A stretch of 64,000 bases of DNA, taken from positions 1 to 64,000 of the forward strand of contig NZ_JAHLEF010000004.1 in NCBI RefSeq assembly GCF_018861755.1. The letters are read 5' to 3'. The translations under genes were made by a program, and so were the position numbers. The notes under the pieces were generated by a model. The model saw only the letters and a program-made list of their open reading frames with translations. It searched no databases and was not told the DNA's origin. Shown in pieces: positions 7,486 to 17,526 of the stretch (position 1 is the first letter of the stretch; every line of letters begins with the position of its first letter). Origin of the DNA: Clostridium sp. CF012. GTDB taxonomy: Bacteria; Bacillota; Clostridia; Clostridiales; Clostridiaceae.

Positions 7486-8274
7486 TTAAACGAGCCCTCT
7501 CTCAACCATCTCTGTAATAGCAAAACTTGCTATGTCCCCAGCGAATTTTCCTGGTCCGAAACCTGCATCGTATCCAAGTTCTTTAGCAAGCTCATGTGTT
7601 ATTCTTGGACCTCCACAAATTAATACAACTTTATCTCTAATTCCTTCGGCTTCTAATAATTCTACTAGGTTAGTAAGGTTTTGAATGTGTACATCCTTTT
7701 GAGTTACAGTTTGAGAAACTAGAAGAACGTCTGCTTTAAGTTCTATAGCTTTTTTAATAAATTCTTCATTCTCAACTTGGCTTCCTAAGTTCAAAGCTTC
7801 TATCATAGGGTATCTCTCAAGACCATAGTGTCCTGCAAAACCTTTCATGTTCATTACAGCATCTATACCAACTGTATGAGCATCTGTGCCTGTACTAGCT
7901 CCAATTATTACTACATCACGTTTAATGTTTTCTTTTATATACTCTCCAACTTCTTTCATATCCATTACGTCACACTCTACAGTTTGAACATGGATTTCTT
8001 CATAGTTTACAGTATGTGTTAATGAACCGTAAATCACATAGAAAGCAAATTCTTTATCTAACGAACCATGATGAGCGCAGATTGGATCTTTAAGTCCCAT
8101 AGATCTAGCAAGTTGAAGCGCGGCTTCTACTCCTCTTTCATTATCCTCTACTGGAAGGGTAAAGCTCACTTGAACCTTACCATCATTCATTGTATCTCCA
8201 TAGGGTTTAAGCTTTGTTAAATCTAAACTTTTATCATACTCTTTAACTTCTAATGAATATTGTCCTTCGCTCAT
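7486..8274 (-). CDS. kamE: Lysine 5,6-aminomutase, beta subunit
   Basis: Cobalamin-binding subunit of the adenosylcobalamin/PLP enzyme that moves the 6-amino group of beta-lysine to C5, giving 3,5-diaminohexanoate. The B12-binding motif DAHTVGIDAV (D131, H133) is present. H133 would be the lower cobalt ligand, and K144 (MNMKGF) is the lysine that holds PLP in the characterised enzyme; both sit at the same numbers as in that enzyme. The C-terminal half is a Rossmann-type B12 fold (VLLVSQTVTQKD, VLICGGPRI). Length 262 aa is normal. It is the last gene of the operon, and the kamD stop overlaps its start region. Confidence 0.95.
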   Translation of the reverse strand: MSEGQYSLEVKEYDKSLDLTKLKPYGDTMNDGKVQVSFTLPVEDNERGVEAALQLARSMGLKDPICAHHGSLDKEFAFYVIYGSLTHTVNYEEIHVQTVECDVMDMKEVGEYIKENIKRDVVIIGASTGTDAHTVGIDAVMNMKGFAGHYGLERYPMIEALNLGSQVENEEFIKKAIELKADVLLVSQTVTQKDVHIQNLTNLVELLEAEGIRDKVVLICGGPRITHELAKELGYDAGFGPGKFAGDIASFAITEMVERGLV

Positions 8275-9830
8275 TACTTTTTCCCTCCTAACATTAAATC
8301 TATAAATGGGTTGAAATAAGCTTTTTCTTTTTGAACAACTCCTGCAAGGCCTTTCCCACCTGTTAAAGGTCTTTTAATTCCTGCAAATTTCCCTTGTTGC
8401 AGCGTACTGAATAAGCCTTCTTTTTCAATTTCGCAAATTAAATCTGTGGCTTTATTTAATACCTCATCAACTCTTGTTTCCATCATGCCACCTTTTTTGA
8501 AGGTGATTTCTGATCCTAAATCCTTCATAGTGTTAAATATATATTGAGCATTATCTATTGATATCGCTCTATCAGCCATAAATGGAGTATGTATTGCTTC
8601 TGTAAGCATTCCAAGAAGATGTAATTTTTGTCCTGTCATAATAGTAACCATGTTAAATAATGCATCTTGCACTTGGCCTTTAAATATATCTCCAGTCTTA
8701 AACTTAGTTGGAGGCATATATTTGAGTGGAGCTTTAGGGAAGATTTCTCTTGCCATTTGTGCTTGTGCAAGTTCAAATAAGAATCCATTTTCAACATCTG
8801 GGCTTATTTCAAAGGCATGACCAAGTCCCATTTGTTCTTCTGGAATTCCAGCAACTAATGCAAATTGTTCATTTATAAATTGAGATGCAAGTACAGTATG
8901 AGCTTCTTCTACTGCATCTGCTGTGGTTAAGTAGTTATCTTCCCCAGTGTTTATTATAACTCCAGCAAATCCATTGATTATTCTTGAGAAATATTGGTCA
9001 ACTATAGTTCTTTGCATGTTGATATCTCTAAAAAGAATTCCGTATAGAGCATCATTGAGCATAACATCCAATCTTTCTATAGCTCCCATAGCAGCTATTT
9101 CAGGCATACATAATCCAGAACAATAGTTACAAAGTCTTATGTATCTTCCAACCTCTTCTCCAACCTCATCAAGAGCTGCTCTCATAAGTCTGAAGTTTTC
9201 TTGGGTTGCAACTGTTCCTCCGAAGCCCTCTGTTGTAGCTCCGTATGGAACAAAGTCAAGTAAGCTTTGTCCTGTAGTTCTTATAACTGCAATTACATCT
9301 GCGCCTTGCTTTGCAGCTGCTCTTGCTTGAATTATATCCTCATATATATTCCCTGTAGCAACTATTACGTAAAGATATGGACCACTTTTATCACCGAATC
9401 TTTCAAGGTATGCTTCTCTCTTACCTCTATTTTCACTAATTTTAGAAGTCATTTCTTTAGCAACTTTATCTACAGCCATTTTGATTTCAAATGCATCATG
9501 CATAGGAAGTTTAGTTAAATCTATTTCACCTTTTGCTACTTTTTCTGCAATTTCTTGCGGAGTGCAGCCAGTTTCGATCATAGCATTTCCAATAAACATT
9601 GCGGCACCAAGTGCTAATCCATTGCCATTTTTAATGTTGTCTACTACGACATTTGGAATAGGTACTCCAACTTCATCTACCCCATCAATGCCTAAAAGTC
9701 TACAAACAGTTCTTTCTACTGTTACTGTAGTATGTATATCAATAAATTCTTGAGTATCTTTTGCTATATTTTTAGCTGATTGTCTAGCTTTATCAACTAC
9801 AGCCCAATTTAAATTTAATTTGCTTTCCAT
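8274..9830 (-). CDS. kamD: Lysine 5,6-aminomutase, alpha subunit
   Basis: Large TIM-barrel subunit (518 aa) of lysine 5,6-aminomutase, which binds substrate, adenosyl group and PLP and pairs with KamE. The whole length matches the family, including RTTGQSLLDFVPYGATTEG, LCNYCSGLCMPEIAAMGAI and INTGEDNYLTTADAVEEAH. The ATG at 9828-9830 is chosen because a GAGGAGG site lies 6-7 bases upstream and the product starts MESKLNLNWAVVDKARQ. The kamC stop is 1 base away, so translation is likely coupled. Confidence 0.95.
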   Translation of the reverse strand: MESKLNLNWAVVDKARQSAKNIAKDTQEFIDIHTTVTVERTVCRLLGIDGVDEVGVPIPNVVVDNIKNGNGLALGAAMFIGNAMIETGCTPQEIAEKVAKGEIDLTKLPMHDAFEIKMAVDKVAKEMTSKISENRGKREAYLERFGDKSGPYLYVIVATGNIYEDIIQARAAAKQGADVIAVIRTTGQSLLDFVPYGATTEGFGGTVATQENFRLMRAALDEVGEEVGRYIRLCNYCSGLCMPEIAAMGAIERLDVMLNDALYGILFRDINMQRTIVDQYFSRIINGFAGVIINTGEDNYLTTADAVEEAHTVLASQFINEQFALVAGIPEEQMGLGHAFEISPDVENGFLFELAQAQMAREIFPKAPLKYMPPTKFKTGDIFKGQVQDALFNMVTIMTGQKLHLLGMLTEAIHTPFMADRAISIDNAQYIFNTMKDLGSEITFKKGGMMETRVDEVLNKATDLICEIEKEGLFSTLQQGKFAGIKRPLTGGKGLAGVVQKEKAYFNPFIDLMLGGKK

Positions 9831-9831
9831 A

Positions 9832-11301
9832 TTATTCCTCCTCATTATAAAATGTTTTTGCTATATCTACTATTTCCTTTTCAAGTCCTAATAATACGGC
9901 TATGTTAAGTGCATCTTTTGGAACTTTATTTTCTTTTGAAACCTTCTCTAGCCTATACTCCATATGCTCTTGTATTATTTCAACAGAGTGAGTTTTATTC
10001 AAATCTATCTTATATTTCAAGTCATTAAAGTCTACATTTTTAAGACCTGTTACTTGATAGTGATCCATAGTATCCTCTACCACTCCGTCATAATGAGTTG
10101 AAATTAAGCTTACTGACTTAAATTTAGTCAAGTATTTAGAAAGAGATTTCACAAGGTAGTACCCTTCTTTCGGATTAGTACCTCTTGCAAACTCATCTAA
10201 AGCTATAAATCCATTCTCTCTTTTTGCACACTCTACCACTTCTTTTAACTTTATTATTTCCGCTCCAAATGTGCTTAAGCCTTTGGTGATAGACTGCATA
10301 TCATCTGAAACAAAATGAATAAATCCTAGGATTGGAAATTGTGCACTTTCTGCAAACACAAAAAAACCCATTTGACCCAGTAGTAAATTTAGAACAATAG
10401 TCTTTAAAGTAACACTTTTCCCACCCATATTAGCTCCAGTTATAATAGTTGTACCAAAACCTAGATCTATGCTAACTGGTGTAAATCGTTTTTTACCTTT
10501 TTCTAATATCTCTTTAACTTCGGGGTTAAATGCCTCAGTAAAGTGAATTTTCATATCATCACAAATTTCTGGTCTTATACCATTATAGTCTATGGATAAT
10601 TTTGCTTTAGCAATTAAAAAATCTAATTTACCTATAGCTTTTATATTCTGCTTAAAGTTCTCAGTTTTTTCGGAAATTTGCAACGTTAATTCTTTTCTAA
10701 TCCTTAACTCTTCATCTTCTTCTTCTATAACTAAATCTAACCTTAGCTGCTTTAGCTTACTAATTTTTTCCTGAGTATCTGCAGTGAAAATCTCATTTTC
10801 CTTTTGTCTTTTCTTTTCCCGAATAGACTTTAAAGTTTTAGAGTACTCATCATAAACATAAAAAGTCGATATTCCACTGCCTTGTGGGTCAAGGAGAGAA
10901 ATAATTTCTTCTAAAGAGTTCAGATGAACTTCTTCTATATCAAGATCTAACTTATCCAAGATATTTTTTAATTCCGATACTAATATTGAAAAATATTTTA
11001 ATTCATATAATTCAACTTCGTCTAATATTTCGGATTCACTACATCTTTTAATAGAATTTCTAATATCCTTGAGCTTACAAAAAATTCTTCCAATTTCATT
11101 ATACTCTTGAGTATATAGTCTCATGGATTTAATTGTATTTTCTAAGCTATTTAATTCATGAGTTAATTCATTTATTTCTGAAGCTTTAAAGGGCACAATA
11201 TTTTTTCTTTCCTCTAGTCCATAGGTGGTAGTTATTCCTAGTTTATCCATAACAAAAGAAAACCCAATTTGTTCTCTCTGCTGCTTATCTAAAAATTTCA
11301 T
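9832..11301 (-). CDS. kamC: MutS-like ATPase of the lysine operon (KamC)
   Basis: 489-aa protein whose C-terminal half is a MutS-type ATPase: Walker A GANMGGKSVTLK, then SDDMQSITKGLSTFGAE, Walker B-like NGFIALDEFARGTNP and STHYD. The N-terminal half is helical and coiled-coil-like and lacks MutS mismatch-binding domains. MutS-like proteins regularly accompany B12/PLP aminomutase genes and are suspected to reactivate or load the enzyme (a suggestion from context, not proven as far as I know). The start at 11299-11301 follows GGAGGGGAG by about 8 bases. The kamB stop is 1 base upstream. Confidence 0.85.
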   Translation of the reverse strand: MKFLDKQQREQIGFSFVMDKLGITTTYGLEERKNIVPFKASEINELTHELNSLENTIKSMRLYTQEYNEIGRIFCKLKDIRNSIKRCSESEILDEVELYELKYFSILVSELKNILDKLDLDIEEVHLNSLEEIISLLDPQGSGISTFYVYDEYSKTLKSIREKKRQKENEIFTADTQEKISKLKQLRLDLVIEEEDEELRIRKELTLQISEKTENFKQNIKAIGKLDFLIAKAKLSIDYNGIRPEICDDMKIHFTEAFNPEVKEILEKGKKRFTPVSIDLGFGTTIITGANMGGKSVTLKTIVLNLLLGQMGFFVFAESAQFPILGFIHFVSDDMQSITKGLSTFGAEIIKLKEVVECAKRENGFIALDEFARGTNPKEGYYLVKSLSKYLTKFKSVSLISTHYDGVVEDTMDHYQVTGLKNVDFNDLKYKIDLNKTHSVEIIQEHMEYRLEKVSKENKVPKDALNIAVLLGLEKEIVDIAKTFYNEEE

Positions 11302-11302
11302 T

Positions 11303-12346
11303 TTACTCCCCTCCAATTACATCAAATACAGGTACATTTAAATTATTCCTAAGTCCATCTAAAAACTTATACTTATCAAATTCATACCCATAAGGTGATT
11401 TTGGATTAGATGTAACACATACTATATTAATTGGATTTATTGTTTTTATGATTCCACCTTGAACTTTGAATTTATAAAGTGTATCCCTAGTTAAAAACAG
11501 CTTTGTTCCATCTTCAATTAGGAAAGTTACGCCTTTATACATTTTTGTGGTACTCATTATGTCTTCTAGAAGGTTATTTGAAACTACGCCCTTAATAACT
11601 ACATAAGAGGTATTTTCATCCATTGCCTCAGCAATTTCCTTAGAAGATCCAAGCGCTGTAAGTACATCTAGAATTTTCATATTATTGTCGGAACGTATAA
11701 TACCTATTCTTCCTTTGCACAAAACTTCACTGGCCAGCTTTAATATTTCATCATCTACTTCATTTTCTGTGGATAATAATTTAACAGCATGACTAGTTTC
11801 TTCTATAACCACAGCCATACTTTTTGAAAGTGCTGCTCCAGTTGATAAAATTGTAGCATTTGTAATTGCTGGAGAAGCAAAAGTTTTTCTACTAAGTGCC
11901 CCATCCACAATTACTAGCTTACTTCCAAACTTTTTAAGATCCTCACATATTAAAGTCATATAAGAATTTACGGATGGACCGCCGAGTTCTACATATCCGT
12001 CACTTAGTGCTCTGCATATAACTATTTCTCCCATAGGAGTATTAAAACCAGTAGTTTTTAAAATCTCCCGAGTTATATCACTATTTAATAAACATTGCTT
12101 CGCAGTAGCAATTACAGTTCCGCACTCTACGTAAATTTTAGGTTTTTCTGTGGCAGTTACTAGATCTTGATCTTCTCCGTCTCTTCCTATAGAGGTAAGG
12201 CCAAGGGATATTCTCCCTCTGGCCTCTTTTAATATATGATTTAAGGTTGTTGTTTTTCCTACATTTTTATTCATTCCTATTATAGAAATGCTCTCATATT
12301 TTTGAACCATTTGGAAAATACTAGGCATTTCTTGATTGTGTATCAT
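11303..12346 (-). CDS. kamB: P-loop protein of the lysine operon (KamB)
   Basis: 347-aa protein with an N-terminal P-loop, ISIIGMNKNVGKTTTLNH (residues about 21-38), then GLTSIGRDGED and LVIVDGALSRK. This resembles nucleotide-dependent molybdenum-cofactor-type or G3E-like GTPases in the first half. The C-terminal half has no clear family. KamB occurs with KamC between kamA and kamDE in lysine-fermentation operons. A role as a partner of the MutS-like ATPase in aminomutase maturation or repair is an inference. It begins 1 base past the kamA stop. Confidence 0.8.
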   Translation of the reverse strand: MIHNQEMPSIFQMVQKYESISIIGMNKNVGKTTTLNHILKEARGRISLGLTSIGRDGEDQDLVTATEKPKIYVECGTVIATAKQCLLNSDITREILKTTGFNTPMGEIVICRALSDGYVELGGPSVNSYMTLICEDLKKFGSKLVIVDGALSRKTFASPAITNATILSTGAALSKSMAVVIEETSHAVKLLSTENEVDDEILKLASEVLCKGRIGIIRSDNNMKILDVLTALGSSKEIAEAMDENTSYVVIKGVVSNNLLEDIMSTTKMYKGVTFLIEDGTKLFLTRDTLYKFKVQGGIIKTINPINIVCVTSNPKSPYGYEFDKYKFLDGLRNNLNVPVFDVIGGE

Positions 12347-12347
12347 T

Positions 12348-13601
12348 TTACTCGTGATGTGCTCTTAAATTTCTTTCAAGTCCAACTGGTTCCATTGCCA
12401 TTCCCTCATGATTTAATAGACCTGCTACTCCTACTTTGTGAACCTTTTTCTTGCCTTCGCAAACGTCGCAGTGGCAGTCTGATGTATAACTAGTTGGTTG
12501 CTCATAAGAAGTTATAACACCTTCAAAATTTCTAAGTACTACTTTTTCAGGACTTTGAGATATAAGATAGCTTGGCATTACTGGAATTTTTCCACCACCA
12601 CCTGGCGCATCAACAACAAATGTTGGTATACAGAATCCTGAAGTATGCCCTCTTAGTGCTTCAATAATTTCTATTCCTTTTGATACTGGTGTTCTAAAGT
12701 GCTCAAGTCCCATAGAAAGATCACATTGATAGATATAGTATGGTCTAACTCTAATTTTAACAAGATCATGAACTAAATCCATCATTATATGTGCACAATC
12801 ATTAACTCCTTTTAAAAGAACAGATTGGTTTCCTAGAGGTATTCCTGCATCTGCCATACGAGCGCAAGCAAGTTTTGACTCTTCTGTAATCTCATTTGGA
12901 TGATTGAAATGGGTGTTAAGCCATATTGGATGATATTTCTTTAACATATCTACAAGTGCAGGTGTAATTCTTTGTGGAAGAACTACTGGTACTCTTGAAC
13001 CTAATCTTATTATTTCAACGTGTGGGATCTCTCTTAATTTTTTAATTATATATTCTAATTTATCATCTGAAATAAGTAATGCATCTCCACCTGATAATAA
13101 TACGTCTCTAATTTGTGGAGTTTTTCCGATGTATTCGATAGCTTTATCTATTTTTTCCATTGGCATAGCATTGTCACTTTGACCTGCGAATCTTCTTCTT
13201 GTACAATGTCTGCAATACATTGAACACATGTCAGTTACTAATATTAATGCTCTGTCTGGATATCTATGAGTAAGTCCTGGTACTGGAGAATCTGCATCTT
13301 CATGTAATGGATCCAATAAATCAGCGTCTGCCTGGTGAAGTTCTAATGCAGTTGGTATAGCTTGCTTTCTTATTGGATCATGTGGATCACTTGGGTCTAT
13401 TAATGCTAAGTAATAAGGAGTTATAGCCATTCTTAATGTTTGAACACATTGTTTAACCCCTTCTTCTTCATCTGCTGTTAGAGGTATATATTTTTTAAGT
13501 TCCTCTACAGTTTCAATTCTATTTTTAACTTGCCATTTCCAATCGTTCCACTGCTCATCTGTTGCATCTTTAAATAATTCAAATCTCCTATTAACTTTCA
13601 T
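12348..13601 (-). CDS. kamA: L-lysine 2,3-aminomutase
   Basis: Radical SAM/PLP enzyme (417 aa) that converts L-lysine to L-beta-lysine, first step of lysine fermentation. The 4Fe-4S cysteines C126, C130 and C133 (CSMYCRHC) with RRRFAG are present, as is the region PGGGGKIPVMPSYL that carries the PLP lysine. The C-terminal cluster CHCDVC adds the zinc-binding cysteines known from the clostridial enzyme. Start ATG follows GGAGGGATT by 6-8 bases. Kdd lies upstream with a 125-base gap; kamB follows directly. Confidence 0.97.
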   Translation of the reverse strand: MKVNRRFELFKDATDEQWNDWKWQVKNRIETVEELKKYIPLTADEEEGVKQCVQTLRMAITPYYLALIDPSDPHDPIRKQAIPTALELHQADADLLDPLHEDADSPVPGLTHRYPDRALILVTDMCSMYCRHCTRRRFAGQSDNAMPMEKIDKAIEYIGKTPQIRDVLLSGGDALLISDDKLEYIIKKLREIPHVEIIRLGSRVPVVLPQRITPALVDMLKKYHPIWLNTHFNHPNEITEESKLACARMADAGIPLGNQSVLLKGVNDCAHIMMDLVHDLVKIRVRPYYIYQCDLSMGLEHFRTPVSKGIEIIEALRGHTSGFCIPTFVVDAPGGGGKIPVMPSYLISQSPEKVVLRNFEGVITSYEQPTSYTSDCHCDVCEGKKKVHKVGVAGLLNHEGMAMEPVGLERNLRAHHE

Positions 13602-13726
13602 GTTAATCCCTCCAGATATAATATTTTTAATTTTATTATTTATATGTCATATATTAATGTGTTTTAGAAAATCTAATATAGCTTTATACCATATTTCTAA
13701 AGTACAATTAAATCATCATCTTATGT

Positions 13727-14767
13727 TTAAACGTATAATTCTTCGAATACACTTCTTAATATTTCATTTTCTCTTAGCTCTTCAAGAGTTATTTCTGCAT
13801 GCCCTTTAGTATAACCATTTCCTACTATCATAGTAATATCCTTACCTACTCCTTCTGCTCCAAGTGCAGCTTTTGTAAAGCTTGTAGCCATTGAGAAAAA
13901 GTAAGCTATTCCGTCATCTTTAACTGGCAGTATTGTTGACATTTCAGTATTTTGAACGTTAACTATATTTATTGCTACGTCTACTTCCTGTCCATTGTTG
14001 TGTTCTAAAGTAGCGTTCATTACATCGATAGCGTTTCTAGCATCTCCAATAACTATATGCATTCTTAACCCTAATCTTGCGAGTCTTGTTGCCTCTTCCT
14101 CGTTTCTTACAAGACCTATAACATTTCCTGTAGGTCCCACTCTCTTAACTGCTTCATATGAGCAAAGCATTCCTGATTTTCCTGCTGCGCCGAGTAATAG
14201 AACTGAATGACCTGGTTTAACAAGTTTAGCAACTTGAGCTGGTGCTCCTGCAACGTCTAAGGCTGCTAACGCTAAATTTTCATCCATATCTTTTGGAAGT
14301 TTTGCATATAACCCACTTTGGAACAAAATAGCTTTTCCTTTTATTACAACTCTATCGATGTCTGGCTTAATATCTATAATTTCATCTATTCTTAGTGGAG
14401 TTAATGACAATGAAACTAATGTAGAAATTTTGTCTCCAACTTTAAGATCTGTTTTTCCAATCATTGCTTCTCCAATTTTTTCAACTGTTCCGATGAGCAT
14501 TCCACCTGAACCCGTTACAGGATTTTGCATCTTTCCACTTGCAGCAACAATTTCAAGAATTTTAGCTTTTATTTTTTCAACGTCGTGTCCTGCTTCTTCT
14601 TCTATTTGAGTAAAACTAGCTGAATCAATATTTAAAGCTTGAACATCAATTAAAATTTCATTATCAAATATGTTCATATCATTTGAGATTTTAGTCGCTG
14701 GTTGTGGTAGCACTCCTTTTGGTTCTAGTACTCTGTGAGTTCCGTATTTACATCCTTTATTCATCAT
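13727..14767 (-). CDS. kdd: L-erythro-3,5-diaminohexanoate dehydrogenase
   Basis: NAD+-dependent oxidative deaminase (346 aa) that turns 3,5-diaminohexanoate into 3-keto-5-aminohexanoate. The sequence shows the family start CKYGTHRVLEPKGVLPQPA and an alcohol-dehydrogenase-like Rossmann segment (VLLLGAAGKSGMLCSYEA, then GNVIGLVRNEEEA). Either of two adjacent ATG codons (14767 or 14764) could be used behind GGAGG. The atoA stop overlaps the ribosome binding site. Its place between atoA and kamA is typical of lysine-fermentation clusters. Confidence 0.93.
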   Translation of the reverse strand: MMNKGCKYGTHRVLEPKGVLPQPATKISNDMNIFDNEILIDVQALNIDSASFTQIEEEAGHDVEKIKAKILEIVAASGKMQNPVTGSGGMLIGTVEKIGEAMIGKTDLKVGDKISTLVSLSLTPLRIDEIIDIKPDIDRVVIKGKAILFQSGLYAKLPKDMDENLALAALDVAGAPAQVAKLVKPGHSVLLLGAAGKSGMLCSYEAVKRVGPTGNVIGLVRNEEEATRLARLGLRMHIVIGDARNAIDVMNATLEHNNGQEVDVAINIVNVQNTEMSTILPVKDDGIAYFFSMATSFTKAALGAEGVGKDITMIVGNGYTKGHAEITLEELRENEILRSVFEELYV

Positions 14768-14776
14768 GAGTTCCTC

Positions 14777-15442
14777 CTATATATCCATTATTTTTAGATT
14801 TTTTGATATTATGAGTTCTGCACCCGTAAGTGATTTAACTTCTTCAACTGTTGTGTCTTTATGAATTTCAGTAAGTACAAGTCCCTTGTCCGTAACTTCC
14901 ATTACTCCAAGTTCCGTAACTATAAGGTTAACTTGTGCTTTTGCGGTTAGTGGTAATGTACATTTCTTTAATATTTTAGGAATTCCTTTTGCTGTATGTT
15001 GCATTGCAATAATAACCTTTTTAGCTCCTACTACTAAATCCATTGCTCCACCCATACCAGGAACCATTTTGCCTGGTACGATCCAATTAGCTAAATTGCC
15101 TTCTTGATCTACTTCTAGTGCTCCAAGAACAGTCATGTCAACATGTCCACCTCTTATTAAAATGAAAGACATTGCGCTGTCAAAGTATGCTCCACCAGGA
15201 AGTATTGTAGAACATTGACCCCCTGCATTAGTTACATCATTGTTTTCCTCTGCCTTTAGTGGAGTAGCTCCCATACCAACCATACCATTTTCTGATTGGA
15301 AAGTAACATGGACACCTTCTGGGATATAATTTGTAACTAATGTTGGAAGCCCTATTCCTAAATTAACAAGTTGCCCATCTTTCAATTCTTTAGCAATTCT
15401 TTTTGCAATAATTTGTTTTGCAAGCTTACTATCTGTAATCAT
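14777..15442 (-). CDS. atoA: Acetoacetate:butyryl-CoA transferase, beta subunit
   Basis: Subunit B of a class I CoA-transferase (221 aa). The catalytic glutamate E51 is in [11 protein letters not shown], and the glycine-rich [17 protein letters not shown] and [11 protein letters not shown] are intact. With AtoD it moves CoA between acetoacetate and butyryl-CoA or acetate, so that the acetoacetate released by Kce can enter central metabolism while butyrate is excreted. It starts 1 base after the atoD stop. Substrate choice is inferred from the operon. Confidence 0.9.
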   Translation of the reverse strand: MITDSKLAKQIIAKRIAKELKDGQLVNLGIGLPTLVTNYIPEGVHVTFQSENGMVGMGATPLKAEENNDVTNAGGQCSTILPGGAYFDSAMSFILIRGGHVDMTVLGALEVDQEGNLANWIVPGKMVPGMGGAMDLVVGAKKVIIAMQHTAKGIPKILKKCTLPLTAKAQVNLIVTELGVMEVTDKGLVLTEIHKDTTVEEVKSLTGAELIISKNLKIMDI

Positions 15443-15443
15443 A

Positions 15444-16097
15444 TTAGTTAGCCTCCCCTATAATATAATCAACCAATACACTTGGAGTAACAATATTATT
15501 TGGATCAAGTTCTCCTGTTTTAACAATGCTTCCAGCTTCTACTATTACAATTTCTGCAGCAGTAGCTATAGTTGGATTAAAGTTTCTTGTTGTTCCATAA
15601 TAAACTGCATTTCCAATTTCATCTGCCACACTTGCATAAACAAGTGCTAAATCTGCTTTAATTGGAAGTTCTAATAAATATTCTTTTCCCTCTATAGTAA
15701 GTTTTTGTTTACCGTCTTCCACCATAGTACCAACTCCTGTAGGCGTAAGCACTCCACCAAGACCAGCTCCACCTGCTCTTATTCTTTCAATCAGCGTTCC
15801 TTGTGGTACAAGTTCTACTTCCATTTTCCCTTCTGTCATAAGTCTACCTGTTTCTACATTAGTTCCTATATGAGAAGCTATAACCCTTTTAACTTGGCCA
15901 TTTACTATAAGTTTCCCTATCCCTCTGTCTACAAAACTGGTATCATTCGCTATTATAGTTAAATTTTTTACGTTTGTTTCTATTAGTAAATCGATCATTT
16001 TGTGAGGTGTTCCACAGGCTAAAAATCCACCTATCATTATTGACATCCCATCTCTAAGTAAAGGCCTTATCTGTTCTAAAGATACAACTTTATTCAT
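15444..16097 (-). CDS. atoD: Acetoacetate:butyryl-CoA transferase, alpha subunit
   Basis: Subunit A of the class I CoA-transferase (217 aa). The CoA-binding segment [18 protein letters not shown] near the N-terminus and the [18 protein letters not shown] motif are typical. It lies directly upstream of the beta subunit and downstream of kce. The ATG has a good GGAGG site (TACAAGGAGG). Confidence 0.9.
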   Translation of the reverse strand: MNKVVSLEQIRPLLRDGMSIMIGGFLACGTPHKMIDLLIETNVKNLTIIANDTSFVDRGIGKLIVNGQVKRVIASHIGTNVETGRLMTEGKMEVELVPQGTLIERIRAGGAGLGGVLTPTGVGTMVEDGKQKLTIEGKEYLLELPIKADLALVYASVADEIGNAVYYGTTRNFNPTIATAAEIVIVEAGSIVKTGELDPNNIVTPSVLVDYIIGEAN

Positions 16098-16139
16098 AAA
16101 TTTTACCTCCTTGTATTCCTATAGGGAATATAACAATGA

Positions 16140-16955
16140 CTATAAACCTAATATTTCTCTTGCTTCCTTAGGACTTGCAATTTCTCTGCCCAGTTCCTTC
16201 GCAAGTCTAACCACTCTTTCAACTAATTCTGCATTTGATTTAGCTGGTATGCCTTTTTCAATATAAACATTATCTTCAAATCCAACTCTTACATGACCGC
16301 CCATAATAATGGCCATAGCCGCCATTTGAAATTCACTTCTACCAATACCTGATACAGTGAAAGTGCTTCCTGCAGGTATGCTTCCCTCCATAAATACTAA
16401 ATCTCTTGGAGTTGCCGAAATCCCACCATTTACACCCATAACAAAATTAAAATGCATTGGTGTTTTTATAAACCCCTTCTTTTGAAGCCTTATAGCCATA
16501 TCTATCATGCCCTTATCAAAAACTTCAATTTCCGGCTTTACAGAAAGTTCAATCATCTTTTTACCAAATTCTTTAATGGTATTTTCAGTGTTTACAAATA
16601 CATCATCTCCACCAAAATTACAAGTACCTGCATCTAAAGTTGCCATTTCTGGCTTCAAATCAACAGGTTGTAGTCTTTCCGCATTACTCATGCCAACCGC
16701 TCCCCCTGTTGATGGTTGAACAATTACATCCGGACATCTATCTTTAATTGCTTTCATGCAGGCACTAAATCTTTCCCTATCTTGAGTAGGTGTTCCATCA
16801 TCTTGTCTTACATGTAAGTGAATAATGCTAGCTCCTGCCCTATGAGCTTTTTCAGCTTCATTCGCTATCTCTAAAACAGTGTATGGCACATTTGGATTAT
16901 GTTCTTTTGTAACTTCTGCTCCGCAAATAGCTGCAGTGATTATTAATTTTTCCAT
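16140..16955 (-). CDS. kce: 3-keto-5-aminohexanoate cleavage enzyme
   Basis: Zinc-dependent beta-keto acid cleavage enzyme (BKACE/DUF849 family, 271 aa). It reacts 3-keto-5-aminohexanoate with acetyl-CoA to give 3-aminobutyryl-CoA and acetoacetate. Zinc ligands H46 and H48 (HLHVR) stand at the numbers known for Kce, and the TIM-barrel segments QPSTGGAVGMS and MGGHVRVGFEDN are intact. The ATG at 16953-16955 follows AAGGAGAG by 8-10 bases and gives MEKLIITAAICGAEVT. Confidence 0.95.
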   Translation of the reverse strand: MEKLIITAAICGAEVTKEHNPNVPYTVLEIANEAEKAHRAGASIIHLHVRQDDGTPTQDRERFSACMKAIKDRCPDVIVQPSTGGAVGMSNAERLQPVDLKPEMATLDAGTCNFGGDDVFVNTENTIKEFGKKMIELSVKPEIEVFDKGMIDMAIRLQKKGFIKTPMHFNFVMGVNGGISATPRDLVFMEGSIPAGSTFTVSGIGRSEFQMAAMAIIMGGHVRVGFEDNVYIEKGIPAKSNAELVERVVRLAKELGREIASPKEAREILGL

Positions 16956-17022
16956 GTGATATCTCTCCTTCAAATTATCAATTCGCTAGATGAAAAAGTT
17001 TACATAATACGTATCTTTTATA

Positions 17023-17403
17023 TTATTTTCTTTGTCTACCTTTTAGTACTACGCAAGTCCCACTTGCCCTACAAACAACTATTGGTTCCTCTAATAGATC
17101 GCATGCTGAATCATTTATTTCTGGTCTTGGTACTATAACTTTTCTTGCTTCAAAAATCATTTTTCTTGAAGAATTTCCCACACTTACTATTTCTCCAACA
17201 GCTTCTATAAAATCGCCTGCATAAACTGGTGCTAAGAATTCTACAGCATCATATGCTTTGAATAACCCTTCATCACCATCATTTAAAATTAAAAGTTCTG
17301 TAGCTACATCCCCGAATAATTGAAGCATTCTTGCTCCGTCCACTAAATTCCCACCATAATGTGCATCATGAGCACTCATTCTTAATCTTATTAAAGATTT
17401 CAT
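17023..17403 (-). CDS. kal: 3-aminobutyryl-CoA ammonia lyase
   Basis: Small hot-dog-fold enzyme (126 aa) that removes ammonia from 3-aminobutyryl-CoA to give crotonyl-CoA. The start [28 protein letters not shown] matches Kal throughout, with conserved H12-D-A-H15-Y and [22 protein letters not shown]. The ATG at 17401-17403 is behind AGGAGGAAG. It is the first gene of the lysine operon, 124 bases after the leader terminator, so its expression depends on read-through of the riboswitch region. Its product is the substrate of Bcd at the left end of the window. Confidence 0.93.
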   Translation of the reverse strand: MKSLIRLRMSAHDAHYGGNLVDGARMLQLFGDVATELLILNDGDEGLFKAYDAVEFLAPVYAGDFIEAVGEIVSVGNSSRKMIFEARKVIVPRPEINDSACDLLEEPIVVCRASGTCVVLKGRQRK

Positions 17404-17526
17404 TTTAACTTCCTCCTCTTTCTTTGTAGTCATCCAGTTTTTAATACTTATGTATTTAGTAAAAAGTAACCAGTCATTATTGCTAATGTATTTTTGTGTT
17501 GCCTCTCTTGTGGATTTATTTTGCGC

